NCBI GenBank assembly: GCA_017311315.1
Contig: CM029617.1
Location: 13,311,455-13,375,454, forward strand
Length of the DNA: 64,000 nt
Direction: 5' to 3'
Origin: Dendrocalamus latiflorus
Taxonomy: Eukaryota; Streptophyta; Magnoliopsida; Poales; Poaceae
Position 1 is the stretch's first letter. Every line of letters starts with the position of its first letter. Of this stretch, positions 11,408 to 22,851 are shown one piece after another. The notes below the pieces were generated by a model. That model was not told where the DNA came from. It searched no databases and worked only from the letters and a program-made list of their open reading frames with translations. The position numbers and the translations under genes were made by a program.

Positions 11408-13016
11408 ATGGCGGTGCGCAGCGGCGGAGGTGCGGCGGCGCCGTTCGTGTGGAAGACGTACCGGATGGTGGAGGACCCGGGGACGGACGGGGTGATTGGG
11501 TGGGGGAGGGGGAACAACAGCTTCGTCGTCGCCGACCCCTTCGTCTTCTCGCAGAAGCTGCTCCCCGCGCACTTCAAGCACAACAACTTCTCCAGCTTCG
11601 TCCGCCAGCTCAACACCTATGTCAGTTCAATATCCATCGATTGCTAGCTCGATTCATTCGTCAAATCTTGCACATATATATGCTGTTCAATTCTTCTTCT
11701 TGTTTAACCCTCCGTGGGATCTATGCCTGAATACTGTATGATGGATCTGTACATACTCTTTGTATGTGAGATTCTTGGGAAAGAAAATAGAAAATGTGGT
11801 GGTGGGTGGTTGGCGTGTCGATTTGCAGACAAGAGAAAGCCCACGTGCTGTATTTGAGCGAACTTTGTTGTAAGGGAAACCATGGAAACATCTTTACTTC
11901 ATCTGTGGAGATTGAAGAATGAAGTTCGTCAAAGAACATGATATAGACAGATTAATTATGGCGAAAATTGTTGAGGGAAACACCGCACATTTTATTTGTT
12001 CCGTGAACACGCGCACACAAAAATTGTTTTCGCCCTGCGTCCAATCTGTCGTCCACAAATTTGTTTATGCCAAGCTATTCGCGAATTCACCATATAAAGC
12101 TCAAACGAACGATCCCAACTTCCCAAGGGTGCCATGCCGATCGAAAGGGCGTAGAAACTCGATGAGTGAAAGCGCCTGGTTTTCTTCAATTTCTGCGAAG
12201 AGTATTGTTATATAATATTCGAAAGTCAAGATTAATCTGCGACGTTAGATCTCCATCCAACGGATACACCCATACAAGCTCCTCAAAAGTCGAATGTTGT
12301 AATGTGAAAAACAAAATATGAAGTATACGACCGTGACAAGTGTAGAGATGTTTTGTATATTTGATTTTAACGAACTGCCAAGATCGTGCACTAGTTTCTG
12401 CCCTGATTCTATTACTTTCGTTTAATATCAGGGCTTTCGCAAGGTGGATTCGGACCAGTGGGAGTTCGCCCACTCCTCGTTCCTCCGTGGCCAGACCCAC
12501 CTCCTGCACAACATCGTCCGTCGAGGCAGCGGCGGCGGCAGCAAGCGCAAGGACGGCGCGGCCGACGACGCCGAGGACGACATGAAGATGGTGGCGACGG
12601 AGGTGGTGCGCCTGAAGAAGGAGCAGCGCACCATCGACGACAGGGTAGCCGCCATGTGGCGCCGCGTGCAGGAGACCGAGCGCAGGCCCAAGCAGATGCT
12701 CGCCTTCCTCCTCAAGGCCGTCGGCGACCGCGACGGGCTGCATCGTCGCCTCGTGGGCGCCGGCGGCAATACCACCGCTGCCGTCGACGGGTTCGCCGGA
12801 GACGAGCCGACTGAGGGCGTGGAGAAGCGGGCGAGGCTGCTACTCGACGGCGAGTTCGGCGTTGCCAGCGCGTTCGGGCCGGACGCCGGCGAATTCGCTG
12901 GGTTCTACACCAGCGGCGACGCGTTCGCCGACGTGGCGGTGGACGCTGCCGCCGGGAGGTCAAACGGCGGCGGTGCTGGGTGCTCGTTCGCTTTTGGAGT
13001 GGACAGCAGGTACTGA
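11408..13016 (+). CDS. HSFC2: Heat-stress transcription factor, class C (HsfC2 type)
   Basis: Two exons (11408-11620 and 12432-13016) joined at the intron position typical of plant Hsf genes, inside the DNA-binding domain between NTY and GFRKVD. The intron is 811 bp (gtcagt...atcag). The protein is about 265 aa. The winged-helix DNA-binding domain covers residues 10-102, with the recognition-helix region HFKHNNFSSFVRQLNTYGFR. A basic SKRKDG at 108-113 may aid nuclear import. A short heptad HR-A/B region (about 122-168, RLKKEQRTIDDRVAAMWRRV) without the long class A insert, and no aromatic/acidic AHA motif, indicate class C. It would trimerise and bind heat-shock elements in the nucleus. A GTG nine bases upstream is in frame, but the ATG is the sensible start. 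No disabling change was seen. Confidence 0.93.
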
Positions 13017-13489
13017 CTGACGGCTGACATGTGCCGCCCGTGCCAACTGCTTGGATTTTGCGGCCGTTTTCGCCGGATTCTTGGCATTGCGTGGTTGCCC
13101 CGCGCTTTGAACGAGCGTCGAGTGGCATGCAAAGCAAGTTCCGAGTTGTCATGTGCTGGTTATGTGCCATTTATCCCTGGAGGTTTAACTTGCGGCGCTG
13201 TTTGGGGGCGTGACAACTTATCCAAGCTGAATAAGATGACATAAAAACTGTGTGGGTAATTGAGGTGTTCTTGTAGAGCTTGCTGTGTATGTGCATGAGT
13301 ATGATTAATGATTGTACTGGTGCTTCCAACGAGGACCCGAATAGAATCCTTAACGGATTTGCTATTTCACATGCGTCTGAAAATTTACAAAATTACAATC
13401 GATTTTCTCATCTTCGAATCGGGGTAGAGATTTATGCTCCGACAAGGTGGTCTTCCTACTCTAGGGCTCTCAGCGACGGTAGTAGTGGC
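13017..13489. other. HsfC2 3' flank
   Basis: Probable 3' untranslated and flanking DNA of HsfC2. No separate gene was recognised, and the short open frames here have no family resemblance. Confidence 0.4.
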
Positions 13490-14315
13490 AGTGTAAGTTT
13501 AAACTTCATTAAATTAATTTTAGTGATTAATAACAAATTTAAATAAGATACTAACAATTGTTTGTTGAGTATGATATTATTTAGTTCCATTTGGATGAAA
13601 AGGTGAAAATCACGAAGGTATGCATTTGGCGTCAAATATCTTGTTACATTCTTCGGATTCAAATTATAGGTTGAACTCCCCAAAAAGTATTACTTGAATA
13701 TGTGCATATGTTTTTATTACACCTTTTTGTATGCATACATTTAAGGGGGTTTATTCTATATTTTGAGATTTTATTAGTATCGATCTTTGTTCTTTATCCA
13801 CATATATTAAGAATCTTTACTTTGAAATGTATCCCTTGAGCATATAAAGTTTGTGTAGTTCATATACACTCATATTGATTTAAATTCGATTATGCACAAT
13901 CAGATTGTTATTAATCACCAAAAAGAGAGAGATTGAATAATCTAATTCCTTCATTATGTGTTAACGGAACCATTATGTGTTGATGGAATATTTTGGATGA
14001 TTAATGACAACCAGATGTATAGCTTTGCTACTAATTAATTTAAAGTCAAACACTCTCATTCAAATAAGTTAATTGCTTCCACAGCTTAATCTAAAGTATA
14101 CAATTATTATATACATGATGTATACTTATAAAACAACTTATTATCTTATTATGTGTTGAGATTATCATTAATTACCAAAGCGACAGAGATTGTAGAATCT
14201 AGCCTTTCCATTATAAGTTAATGGTGGGTTTTGGTCATTAGTAACAATCGATTTGTGAGACTAAAATATTTCATGAGTTGGTAAAACAAGTTAGATCCCA
14301 TGATGAGGATGACTT

Positions 14316-16442
14316 CACTACTACAAAACAAGCTATACTGGGCGCCTCATCACAGATGATTCATATGGAGCTGTCTGTGCTTTAATTATTACAGACGGTT
14401 CATGGCTAAAATTATCTCTGAAACTATCACAGACGGTTAGGTTTAAAAGCCGTCTGTGATATACACATTATCACAGACGATTTTTAATTAGAACTGTCTA
14501 TGAAACTATCACGAATGGTTTTTATTAACAATCGTCTGTGTTTTATCCTTTGTCGTATAAAGTATAGAAGCTACTGAGACGAGAGAAAAATTCAAGGCAA
14601 ATTTATTACAAAAGTCCAAAAAAGAGATTCCCAGACCTTAGTCTTCTGGGCTCCATATGCTTCTTCTTCGACTTTTGGAGTTGAAGGATCAGCCGTTGAG
14701 TTCTCGAATATCGTGAAGATTGTCCTTACCCTTTTCACTTCCTCCTCTAGCCTGGGAAAATCATTAGCATGGCCCATAATCTTAAAGAGGATACCATGAT
14801 AAGCTTCCTCAGAATCGGTCGCTTCTGCTTGATCGGCAATGTTATCGATGTATCTCTCTACTGCTGCAAGAGCTTCTTCTGCTTTATGCATATTGCAGAG
14901 AAGAACGAGGCTGAGGGCGGTTTCCCTTTCCTAAGCAGCAACGAGACACCTCTGTTGATGGCGGATGATGAGGTCCAGCTGAAAGATGAAAGCGAGTCGC
15001 GGAAGGTGAGCAAGGCGTGAGTAGAAGAGCGACTCCAGACGTAAATTGTTGGTCGCTTGTGTAAGGTTGCGGCCGAACAACTCATGATGGATAGATAAGA
15101 GGAAGAAGATCAAAAGAATATTAGATGCCATTATTAAGAAATATGGTGAAGAAGATGAGGGAGAGGACAATTTAGAAGAGCTGGATTAAGGCACACATAT
15201 TTAAGCTTTATCACTGACAGTTCGTATACCAAACCATCTTTGATATTAATATCATAGATGGTTCGTATAACAAACCATCTCTGATATATGACTTATCACA
15301 GATGGTTCGTATAACAAATCGTCTTTGATGTGTGCATTATCACAGACGGTTCGTATAACAAACTGTCTCTGATAATGATACGTCACTGATCCGTGGTGTA
15401 TCCCCCAAGATTTCAATCTCACCCATCCATTCTCTTCACATTGAACGGCAGGTGCCGGTTCCTCCTACCGCTCGGCCCTTATTAATTACTCCCTCTCTAC
15501 CTTCTATCGGCAGTCACGCATGAGTTCATCCACTAGCTTCCTGTATCCTCCCCTCGACGACGCCGACAACTACCATGAGCTAGCTCCTCGCCTTCTGTTG
15601 TGACACCATGGTGCACTGATGCTCCTAGCTAGTTCATCCACTCCTATCTTGTTCCTCGATGACGCTGACTACCGCCGTGAGCTAGTGCCTCCATTGTGAC
15701 ACCACAGTCAACTGCATAACACACTCTTGTTGCAAGTGCCGTAAGAGTGTCTTATGCAGTCTCATTGTTGTGAACAAAGGTGATGCTACCGCCGCCTCTC
15801 CATTATCGGTGATATCCGGCCGCCATCCGATGCCCTCTCCTCTCTTTCTTGATGGCAGGCATCAAGGACAAATCGCGCTGCATCCAGCTTCTACTGTTTG
15901 CTAGGATCTCTGCTTCTTATATATTCTTGCCGTGTTAAAAAGTTGGGTTCATTATTTTGTTATGCTGTAATGGTGAATTCTAATCTTAATGGAAATAGAA
16001 TGTGCTGTTGTATTTGCCACTGTATTTGCTTGTTTTCAAAGGGCATAAGTAACATTTCTTGAAGCTAGCCAAAAAACAGAAAAACATTTAGGTATAGAAT
16101 GAACTATCATAGATGATTTGTACTATAAACTGTCTATGAAGGACTATCACAGATGGTTCTATATACCAACTGTCTATGATACTCGCCAATCACAGACAGT
16201 TGGTAACTAGAACCGTCTGTGATGTGTGAGTATCACAAACAGTTTTTGGTTCGAGCCATCTGTAATAGTTTTTTTCATAGACGGTTCTAGTTACAAACCG
16301 TCTGTGTTGTTTTTATCACAGATGGCTCACAAACCATCTGTAATAACATCCAATTATCACTGACACATAAATACAGGTGGTTCAGAAAACCGTCTGTGAT
16401 GACAGATCCGAATCGTCTGTGATGACCCTTTTTGTAGTAGTG
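14316..16442. mobile_element. Non-autonomous CACTA element
   Basis: It starts CACTACTACAAAA and ends with the inverse tttttgtagtagtg, flanked by a 3-bp duplication ctt (14313-14315 and 16443-16445). Subterminal regions at both ends hold many copies of a tcacagacggtt motif in both orientations, the usual CACTA transposase-binding architecture. At 2127 bp it has no transposase gene (TnpD/TnpA). It does carry a small minus-strand reading frame at 14592-15170. Confidence 0.93.
14592..15170 (-). pseudogene. CACTA-borne small ORF with an in-frame stop
   Basis: One reading frame of 193 codons is broken only by a TAG at 14931-14933. The start at MASNILLIFFLLSIHHELFG (about 15130) looks like a cleavable signal peptide or membrane anchor. 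The second half is charged and helical (KAEEALAAVERYIDNIADQA, DFPRLEEEVKRVRTIF). I do not recognise a named family; similar small genes are carried by grass CACTA elements, but that is recollection. The frame may be cargo of the element or an exon of a longer spliced gene. Confidence 0.45.
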
Positions 16443-18010
16443 CTTGGAAAGGTATTATGAGTTGATCGTCATCAAGTCATAGTTTAACCATGTGTTGATG
16501 CATATCAAGATCCCAAAGATGATATGATCATACATTGATCAAGATTCTAAAAAGGAGATGATTATGAGTTAATCATCATGTCAAGAAAAGATCTATCATG
16601 TGTTGACGGATGACAAGTGAATGATACATCATAGGTTGATGTATATTAAGACAATAACCCAAACTTGAAGTGAAGATGTGCGTCATCAAGCTTCAAGAGG
16701 ATACTCAATGCAAATACATACTAACTAGAGCTAAGGATGTGTTTCTAGTCTTTTATCAGTCTTGGTGTTTGGTTGAAAGATCAGAATGCTAGTATAGGAT
16801 TGATGTATTATTAAAAAAGGTCTTTGTCTAGTAGCTTAAGTCTCATCATGTGTTGATAGCTAAATCCCGCTTGCTCTAGCTCTCCATGACATTATATTAT
16901 TGCTTGCGAATGTGTTTTGCAAATAGTTGAAACTCATGCATCTAATTCTTGTAGCATGTGACTATAGTTTATAAATGTGTTTTGCAAATAGTTGAAGTCT
17001 CTGTAACTACTCCATATGGTATGATCTAAGTTTCTAAATATGTTTTGCAAATTGTTGGAGGTCATGCGTTTTTCCTTGGCATGGTCTAAAATTGCTTGTT
17101 ATTATTTTCTTAGATTTAGACCATGGTAGTGATATTTTAAAGTTCTTGTGCTTTCTATATTGATCTAATATGTTCAAAATCATACAAATAGGTGGATTCT
17201 GTAGCCTTCTGAATAAGTTTCTCACATAGTTTTAGGTCACTTAATTCCGATATCGCAATCAAAAGTTATGAATGTTTTTCTAACTGTCGCCTGTGCTGAA
17301 ATTCAGACCAGTATTACGGCCCTTTTAATGCTAAAGTTTATAGTCATTTGGCAATATAGCACAGTACTACCGCTATGTAAACTGTAGTACTACCATTCCT
17401 GTTGATTTTTATTGATTTTGTTTCCAACGGCTAGTTTTTGTGGGGATTAGAAATATCCCTTTTGCTAGTTGGGATACAATCTTTTGGCACTCCATTTTAT
17501 TCTCTTGAGGTAGTATGAGTTTCTCCTCTAAATTATGTATGTGTTGCACCTTGTGATCAAGGTGAGAGATCTCTAGTTGCATGTGTTACATCTAGAGGTG
17601 GATTAACTACCCACTTGAGCTTATGCATGTGTTACTTTGGTGAGAGTTAAGCAAGAGATTTAGTTTGTTACTCTTGGAGGTTGCTCTTGCTGACTCTTAT
17701 ACAATGTGGAGGTGTCGTGGTCCGGCGATCTTCTAAGAAGCTTGTAAGAAGACCTAGTATGTTATGAAGATTGAAGCTCACCTATCTAAAGCAGGAAAGA
17801 GCTACCACTAGTGAAATTAAGATAGTTGACTTAATTTGTGGAACTGGTCCAATTCGTTTGGGTTTACCTTAACGTGGACTAAGAGAGATTAGTAAGTTTT
17901 CAAACACCACGATAAAATATCGTATGTTAATTATGGTTTGTTCTCTTGTCCTCAATGTATATTCAAACAATTTATATTAATATAATTAAATTGATTGTTT
18001 GTCACCCTAG

Positions 18011-19560
18011 AGAAGGAGGTAGTAGTGGCAGGGGAGGGGCTGCAGGCGGCTGCACACTAGCAAGGACAGCGGCAGCTAGATGTGAGTGAGTTAAGATTAG
18101 AGTTAGTATGTGGAATATATGGAGGAGAGAGGGAGAGGATCTGAGTCACAAGATTTTTGATCCAGTGTTACGAAAATCGACTGTAATTGAAAAAAATGTA
18201 GGCGACTGTGTATTAGTCGGCCCCAATCCTTAACTATTTGAAATAGACTTGTTTCAGCCTCTTCTACATTGCTTGTACCCAGCGGCATCGACAGTTTGTG
18301 TGGCTCCCCTCGCCTCCCTGAAGCCACCGCCACCCCTTAGATCTGCTATCGTCGACATCGGAACTTACCACGATCTCTGGGCTACCATCAGCTCATGGTC
18401 TGCCCGCAATAATGCCTAGTGCCATGTGCTCACTGGTTTGGTCTTGGACATGATCATCAGAAGATCTATCCAGAAAAAAAAGATCTATCCAGAGTTGACT
18501 CACGAGCCGTTTGCAGTAAGAGAAGATCAAGCTAGCATAGCAAGCTTCCTTGAGATCCATAATATGTCCCCTTTAACAGAATAATACCAGTAGAGTAAGG
18601 ATGATTCAATGATATGATCCGTATTTGAATACTTTTAGTAGCTTCACCAGCAGCATGGCACATGTTTCCTTCTTCAATACTAGATATCTGTATCTTGGTC
18701 CCTCATGGTGGTGTCTCTGTAACAGCTGCTACTATATTGTGGGCAAAAAATGAATGGACATCAATGAAGTTTCTGCTACTATGTATTGAACTTTTCGTTT
18801 GCCTGAAGCTACAGCAGCGAGCACTGATCAGACACTAAAAAACATGCCTACAAATGCATGGATTCATGGACAATACTAGTGACATAGCATGTATGCATGG
18901 TCATTTTAGGCAGAGTATAGCTGAAAATTCTCACAACCGATGGCCTGGACAACATTGTGGCGGTACTCGTGGCACCTCTCGGGAGTCTGACTCAGCGCTG
19001 CAGCAGCTATGTAGAATACTTGAAAATCGACACAGAAATTTCTTCAAGCTCCAGCTTTGGACAACAAATGTGCGCCTGACATGTTGGTGATTTCTTGTAA
19101 AATCAAAACTGCTTAATTGAGTCAACCTAAGTTGCTCTACAGCACCGACATAAATGGTACAAGCAGTAATTTAATACCGAGCAAAATGAGATTCCGAAGC
19201 CTGCTCCCACATTGACCAAAAACCAAGGGCGCAAAAACAGCGTTGTTTCAACATAAAGTCAAAACTCAAATGAACTATGAGAAAAAAAGTAGCATTATAT
19301 ATAACCAATCTCCATTGTTGTCATTTATCATGCAGTAATTAAATCACCTGATGTTCAGTTTGTACAAATTGACAGTACAAAAAAAGATTTCCCATAGAAA
19401 ATGGTAAGAATGGTTAAGGATCTCATGCATATATATTTTCACTACAATTGGCAAAAAAAAAAGGTTCTACAACCCTAGTATGTTTTGTCTGACTTCTAAG
19501 TGATGAGGTAAACATGTTTCAGTGATACACAGGGAAAAAATTCTAGAGAGGGATAGAGAG
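18011..19560. other. Unrecognised sequence
   Basis: No gene could be named. Around 18900-19090 a moderately GC-rich stretch reads open on the + strand, but no domain was recognised and the reverse strand is equally plausible as 3' flank of the HEI10 pseudogene. Confidence 0.3.
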
Positions 19561-19576
19561 ATTTCACAGAACTTAC

Positions 19577-19613
19577 AGATGTCCTCTCAGATCTTCCAAT
19601 CCGATTCTACAAC
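19577..19613 (-). other. Candidate small exon downstream of HEI10
   Basis: On the minus strand a 37-bp segment is bounded by an acceptor-like tgttttcag and a donor-like gtaagttc. It could be a 3' exon of the HEI10 pseudogene displaced by insertion or a chance match. The translation does not match the HEI10 C-terminus I remember. Confidence 0.25.
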
Positions 19614-20885
19614 CTGAAAACATTAGTTTGATCAATCAGCACACAAAAGTATAAGGCAACCAGGGTCAATATATGTATAGGAAAAATATGGGTGTCGCTA
19701 GTGCCCGGACGTACGATGGAATACTCACATCGTACACTCCAACGCAACATTCTTAAATAATGTGCGCAACAATTTTAATTAATGTGTACAACAAAAAACA
19801 CTAATAACACATAATGCCAGATAAAAAATTGGAAAAAATATTATCTTCTCACAGAAATTGCATAAAACAATTAGCTTGAATCTTAGCTATATTTTTAAAA
19901 CAAATTCAAAATATCCCAAACAAAAAAGTTCAAAGTTTGATGTTACAACATTGCAACGTTTAAAAATAATAGTAGCAACATTCGATAATAATTGATACAA
20001 CATTTTTTGTTGTTGTAAAGATATAACGACCAAGATAAATCTCCAATAAAACAAGCAGATAATATGCAACATCGATCTGATGATCATGAAACAAAATTCC
20101 CTTACGATTGCAACAACCTATTACAACAAATACAATGCACTAATCTAGCAAACCTACTACAACAATAAAAAATTCTTGTGCAACAAATTCGCAACCTAAC
20201 TGCAACAAAATTCTTTTTTACTATAACATTTGTGCAGACACACTACAACAAAATGAAACAACTTATAGACAAGCATAACAAAGGAGGGATCGGGCATTTG
20301 GGCGTCAATGATGAGCCAACTATGGCGGAAGGCCTCCCTCAAGCATGAATTAAACACTTATGCAATAGTTTGGTAGGAGCTCACTGTAGCGATGCCTTGT
20401 GAGCCCAAGGAGACCATGCCCCTAGCAGTGCTCAGAGCTTGGGTGGTCCACACACTCGAGTTTGAGCAATGCATGCCGACCTCTGTGCGACCCTAAATGA
20501 GGACAGCAGTGCTGCCATTGTGCTGCCATCGCAGCGCCATGTTGCGTTGGCTCCTCCCCAAATCCGCCTCTGTGCTTTGGCTGCTGGTGAGCTATTAGAG
20601 GTGGGAGGGTCCTGCAAGGAGTTATGGTGTGGATGAGAATAAGGTAGCAAGGAAGAAGATGTGGAGAGGAGTCCAGAATTTGGATAGTGGAAGGAGTGTG
20701 TGGATGAGGATAGGGTACTAGAGAGAAGATGTAGAAAAGAGTCCAGAATCTGAATGATAGAAGTAGCATAGAGGAGTGAGGATATGTCCGATGTAAAGCG
20801 ACCTATCGGACGTGTGTATACTACCATTTTTCAGTAGACTATTACGCGAACATGTGTGGACGGTTCCGGGAGATTTGAGGGCACT
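19614..20885. other. Unresolved, probably transposon-derived
   Basis: AT-rich with many aacaa / caacat runs (19760-20290), then a GC-richer part. At 20630-20770 a roughly 65-bp unit (gtccagaatttgga, gtgtggatgaggatag) occurs about twice in tandem. The outer sequences (gaaaaatatgggtg near 19680, accatttttc near 20825) are loosely inverted, but no target duplication was found, so no element is called. Confidence 0.3.
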
Positions 20886-21112
20886 TCACCATTGAGAACA
20901 AGATATATTCCGCACAGCTAACGAAGGATTGTTTGTGCCAGCTATAAAGACTGGCCCTGCTAGTTTTCGAGGTTTAGCATCAACTGGAGGCGCTTCGGTG
21001 TGAGCAGATACCCCAGAAATTTCAAATGTATTAGAGTTGGAGCGTCGCTGCCGTGGTGCTGGAGCCCATAACTCCTCTCTCCGCCCTTTAGTTTCAGGGG
21101 TAAAAACCAGAC
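20886..21112 (-). pseudogene. HEI10: HEI10 exon 7, altered C-terminus
   Basis: The frame reads through LVFTPETKGRREELWAPAPR, an EISGVSAHTEAPPVDAKPR segment and GPVFIAGTNNPSLAVRNIS. It then diverges to CSQW and a TGA. The usual conserved HEI10 tail after this point is absent here. Confidence 0.85.
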
Positions 21113-21313
21113 CTGCAACCAGTAAATTAGCTGTATTTGTGGAAAGCTAGCCAAGGTTGTTAGCTCTCAGCAAGCCAAAGAAATGCAATTAAGATATGTT
21201 TCAGAATGAATAACATACATAGCTAATCTGTAAATAGAGATATATAATTCAATCAGTTTGTAGTTTGTGGGACAGACTGCAGATTGCTAAAATCAGTCAT
21301 GTGCTTAGCTTAC

Positions 21314-21477
21314 CTTATCTGAGATGTTTGCTGCTATCCATTATGTTAGGAATGCCCGGGAACAAGTCTGGCTGAGCTCTTGGGAAGAGGTTACTGGCAG
21401 GTTGAATGACCGAGCGTTTCAGAGTATTAGTTCTTAGTTGATCATACATCTCGTCAAGTTTCGTCTTCTGCCTAGAA
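21314..21477 (-). pseudogene. HEI10: HEI10 exon 6 with premature stop
   Basis: It encodes RQKTKLDEMYDQLR, a shortened variable piece, then KRSVIQPASNLFPRAQPDLF and GIPNIMDSSKHLR followed by TAA. The family has glutamine at the stop position, so a single C-to-T change explains it. Donor gtaagc follows one base later. Confidence 0.88.
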
Positions 21478-21693
21478 CTGGAAGGAAAGAACATTCAGTT
21501 ACCGGGCCCATGTCAAATAAAGAAGTTTGGCTGTATTACACTAACATGGATTTCTCTGCAAATTTCTCTTGAAGCTCTTGCTTATCCTTTGTTAGGTTTT
21601 CAATTTCCTGTTCCATCAACTGGCATTTATTACCCATCTTTTGGTATGCAGCGTGCAGTTGTTCTAGCTTCTCAGTGAACTTTGCCTGTATAA

Positions 21694-22076
21694 GGGCAGT
21701 CCCAGTGCTTCACGTAGGATAGTGTCTATGGCATTAATTAGATTGCCATGTAGGAGTTTTAGATGATGTGGCGCTATATTAAATAAGAGAGAGAAGAAAA
21801 AGAGGAAGAAACTGGGTCTCATTCAAGACCTAATTTCTATGAGAAAATCAATGCAATAGACACTACCAAATTTTGTATTGGAGAGATGGTGGTATCTTCA
21901 TGATAGATGGAGAAAAAATTATGATTGGTGGAGAGGAGAGAGAGATTTTGATGCTTAATTAATTGCTTGGGTTATAAATAGACATGGTGCATTGGAGACA
22001 ATAGTGTCTAAAGTAGTGTCTATATGACATGGCATAGATAGAAACTACTTAAGTGGTTTCTGCACTGGGACTGCCC
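21694..22076. mobile_element. Harbinger/Tourist-like MITE in exon 5
   Basis: A 383-bp element with perfect outer inverted repeats gggcagtcccagtgc / gcactgggactgccc, flanked by TAA at 21691-21693 and 22077-22079. A 3-bp TTA/TAA duplication marks the PIF/Harbinger superfamily. Inner parts are also partly self-complementary (tgtctatggcat, atgacatggcata). It has no coding capacity. Confidence 0.93.
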
Positions 22077-22153
22077 TAAGTTCACACTTCTGTCTACATT
22101 GACCGACAGCGTGGTTCATCTTGTACCGCAACTCCAGTACCTTTTGTCCGATG

Positions 22154-22796
22154 CAGCGGCGGAGGACTCGGTAGGGCAAGGTCTGGCCCAAGCCAGACCT
22201 TGAATTTTTGGTATATATGTTGTTGGTATATATGTTGAAGTGGCGATTGAGTTTATGGTGTCAAATTTACAATGATCGCCATTAATATTGATTAGTTTAG
22301 CTGAGAATATGACAGTCCATGCTCTTCTTGGTTTCCTTTACATGACTACCACAACCAAATTTTCTTTTGATTATTTGGGCTTTGGACATCAGCGTCTGTC
22401 TTTGTAATGAGTACATAATGTATTATGCACTACAATATATTTAATCTTAGTTTTTACTGGCATGTGCTGCACGCCTCAGGTGCCATAATTTTCTTTGTCA
22501 AGTTTCAGACACCATGTTTTCATCTAGTTTTGTTTTGTGAACAGTGGCGGAGGACCCGATAGGGCAAGCTCTGGCTTGGGCCAGACCTTGAGCGCGGCGG
22601 CCGGCGGGAGGTGGGCGGGCGGGACTCGAGAGGCGGGCGGGCGGCGGGAGACGGGCGGCGGGAGTCGGGCGCCCGTCGGCCGGCGGGAGGCGGGTAGGCG
22701 GGACTCGAGAGGCGGGCGGCCAGCCGGCGGGCGGGCGGCCGTCGGCCGGCGGGCTCTGTCCGCCCCACCTCATTTTTTTCCCGTCCTCCGCCACTG
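22154..22796. mobile_element. hAT element in HEI10 exon 5
   Basis: It starts cagcggcggaggact and ends inverted as cagtggcggaggacg, flanked by the exact 8-bp duplication gtccgatg (22146-22153, 22797-22804). It is 643 bp and non-coding. About 22544-22600 repeats the left terminus (cagtggcggaggacc, gggcaagctctggc), so the 5' end is present twice. Between that and the right end lies a GC-rich minisatellite of ggcgggcgg / gactcgaga units. Confidence 0.9.
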
Positions 22797-22851
22797 GTCC
22801 GATGTGAAACATGACACTTCTATATGCACTCTTCATAATCGATTTACATCA

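Larger units (their letters stand above)
13490..18010. repeat. Unresolved repeat DNA, possible long LTR
   Basis: Outside the CACTA element at 14316-16442, this AT-rich sequence repeats motifs such as ttatgtgttgatgga and attaatgacaa on both sides. That suggests one older element interrupted by the CACTA. The stretch 17500-17990 resembles the end of a long plant LTR, but no matching partner, primer site or duplication was found. No gene is called in it. Confidence 0.3.
21546..22838 (-). pseudogene. HEI10: HEI10 exon 5 with two transposons inside
   Basis: Coding pieces are 22797-22838 (MKSAYRSVMFHIG), 22077-22153 (KVLELRYKMN, VGQCRQKCEL) and 21546-21693 (AKFTEKLEQLHAAYQKM, QELQEKFAEK). This is the coiled-coil core of HEI10. 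Removing the hAT (22154-22796) with one copy of gtccgatg, and the MITE (21694-22076) with one taa, leaves a continuous frame. Both insertions are therefore exonic and each would abolish the protein. Only 14 bp separate the exon start from the retrotransposon left edge near 22852, and the expected acceptor AG reads GA. Confidence 0.9.

Noticed and set aside
18854..19090. Plus-strand open frame of 78 codons
   Set aside because: No domain or splice context; the reverse strand is as plausible and it may be flank of the HEI10 pseudogene.
19680..20830. Possible MULE with gaaaaat-type inverted ends
   Set aside because: The inverted similarity is weak and the flanking 9-mers do not match.
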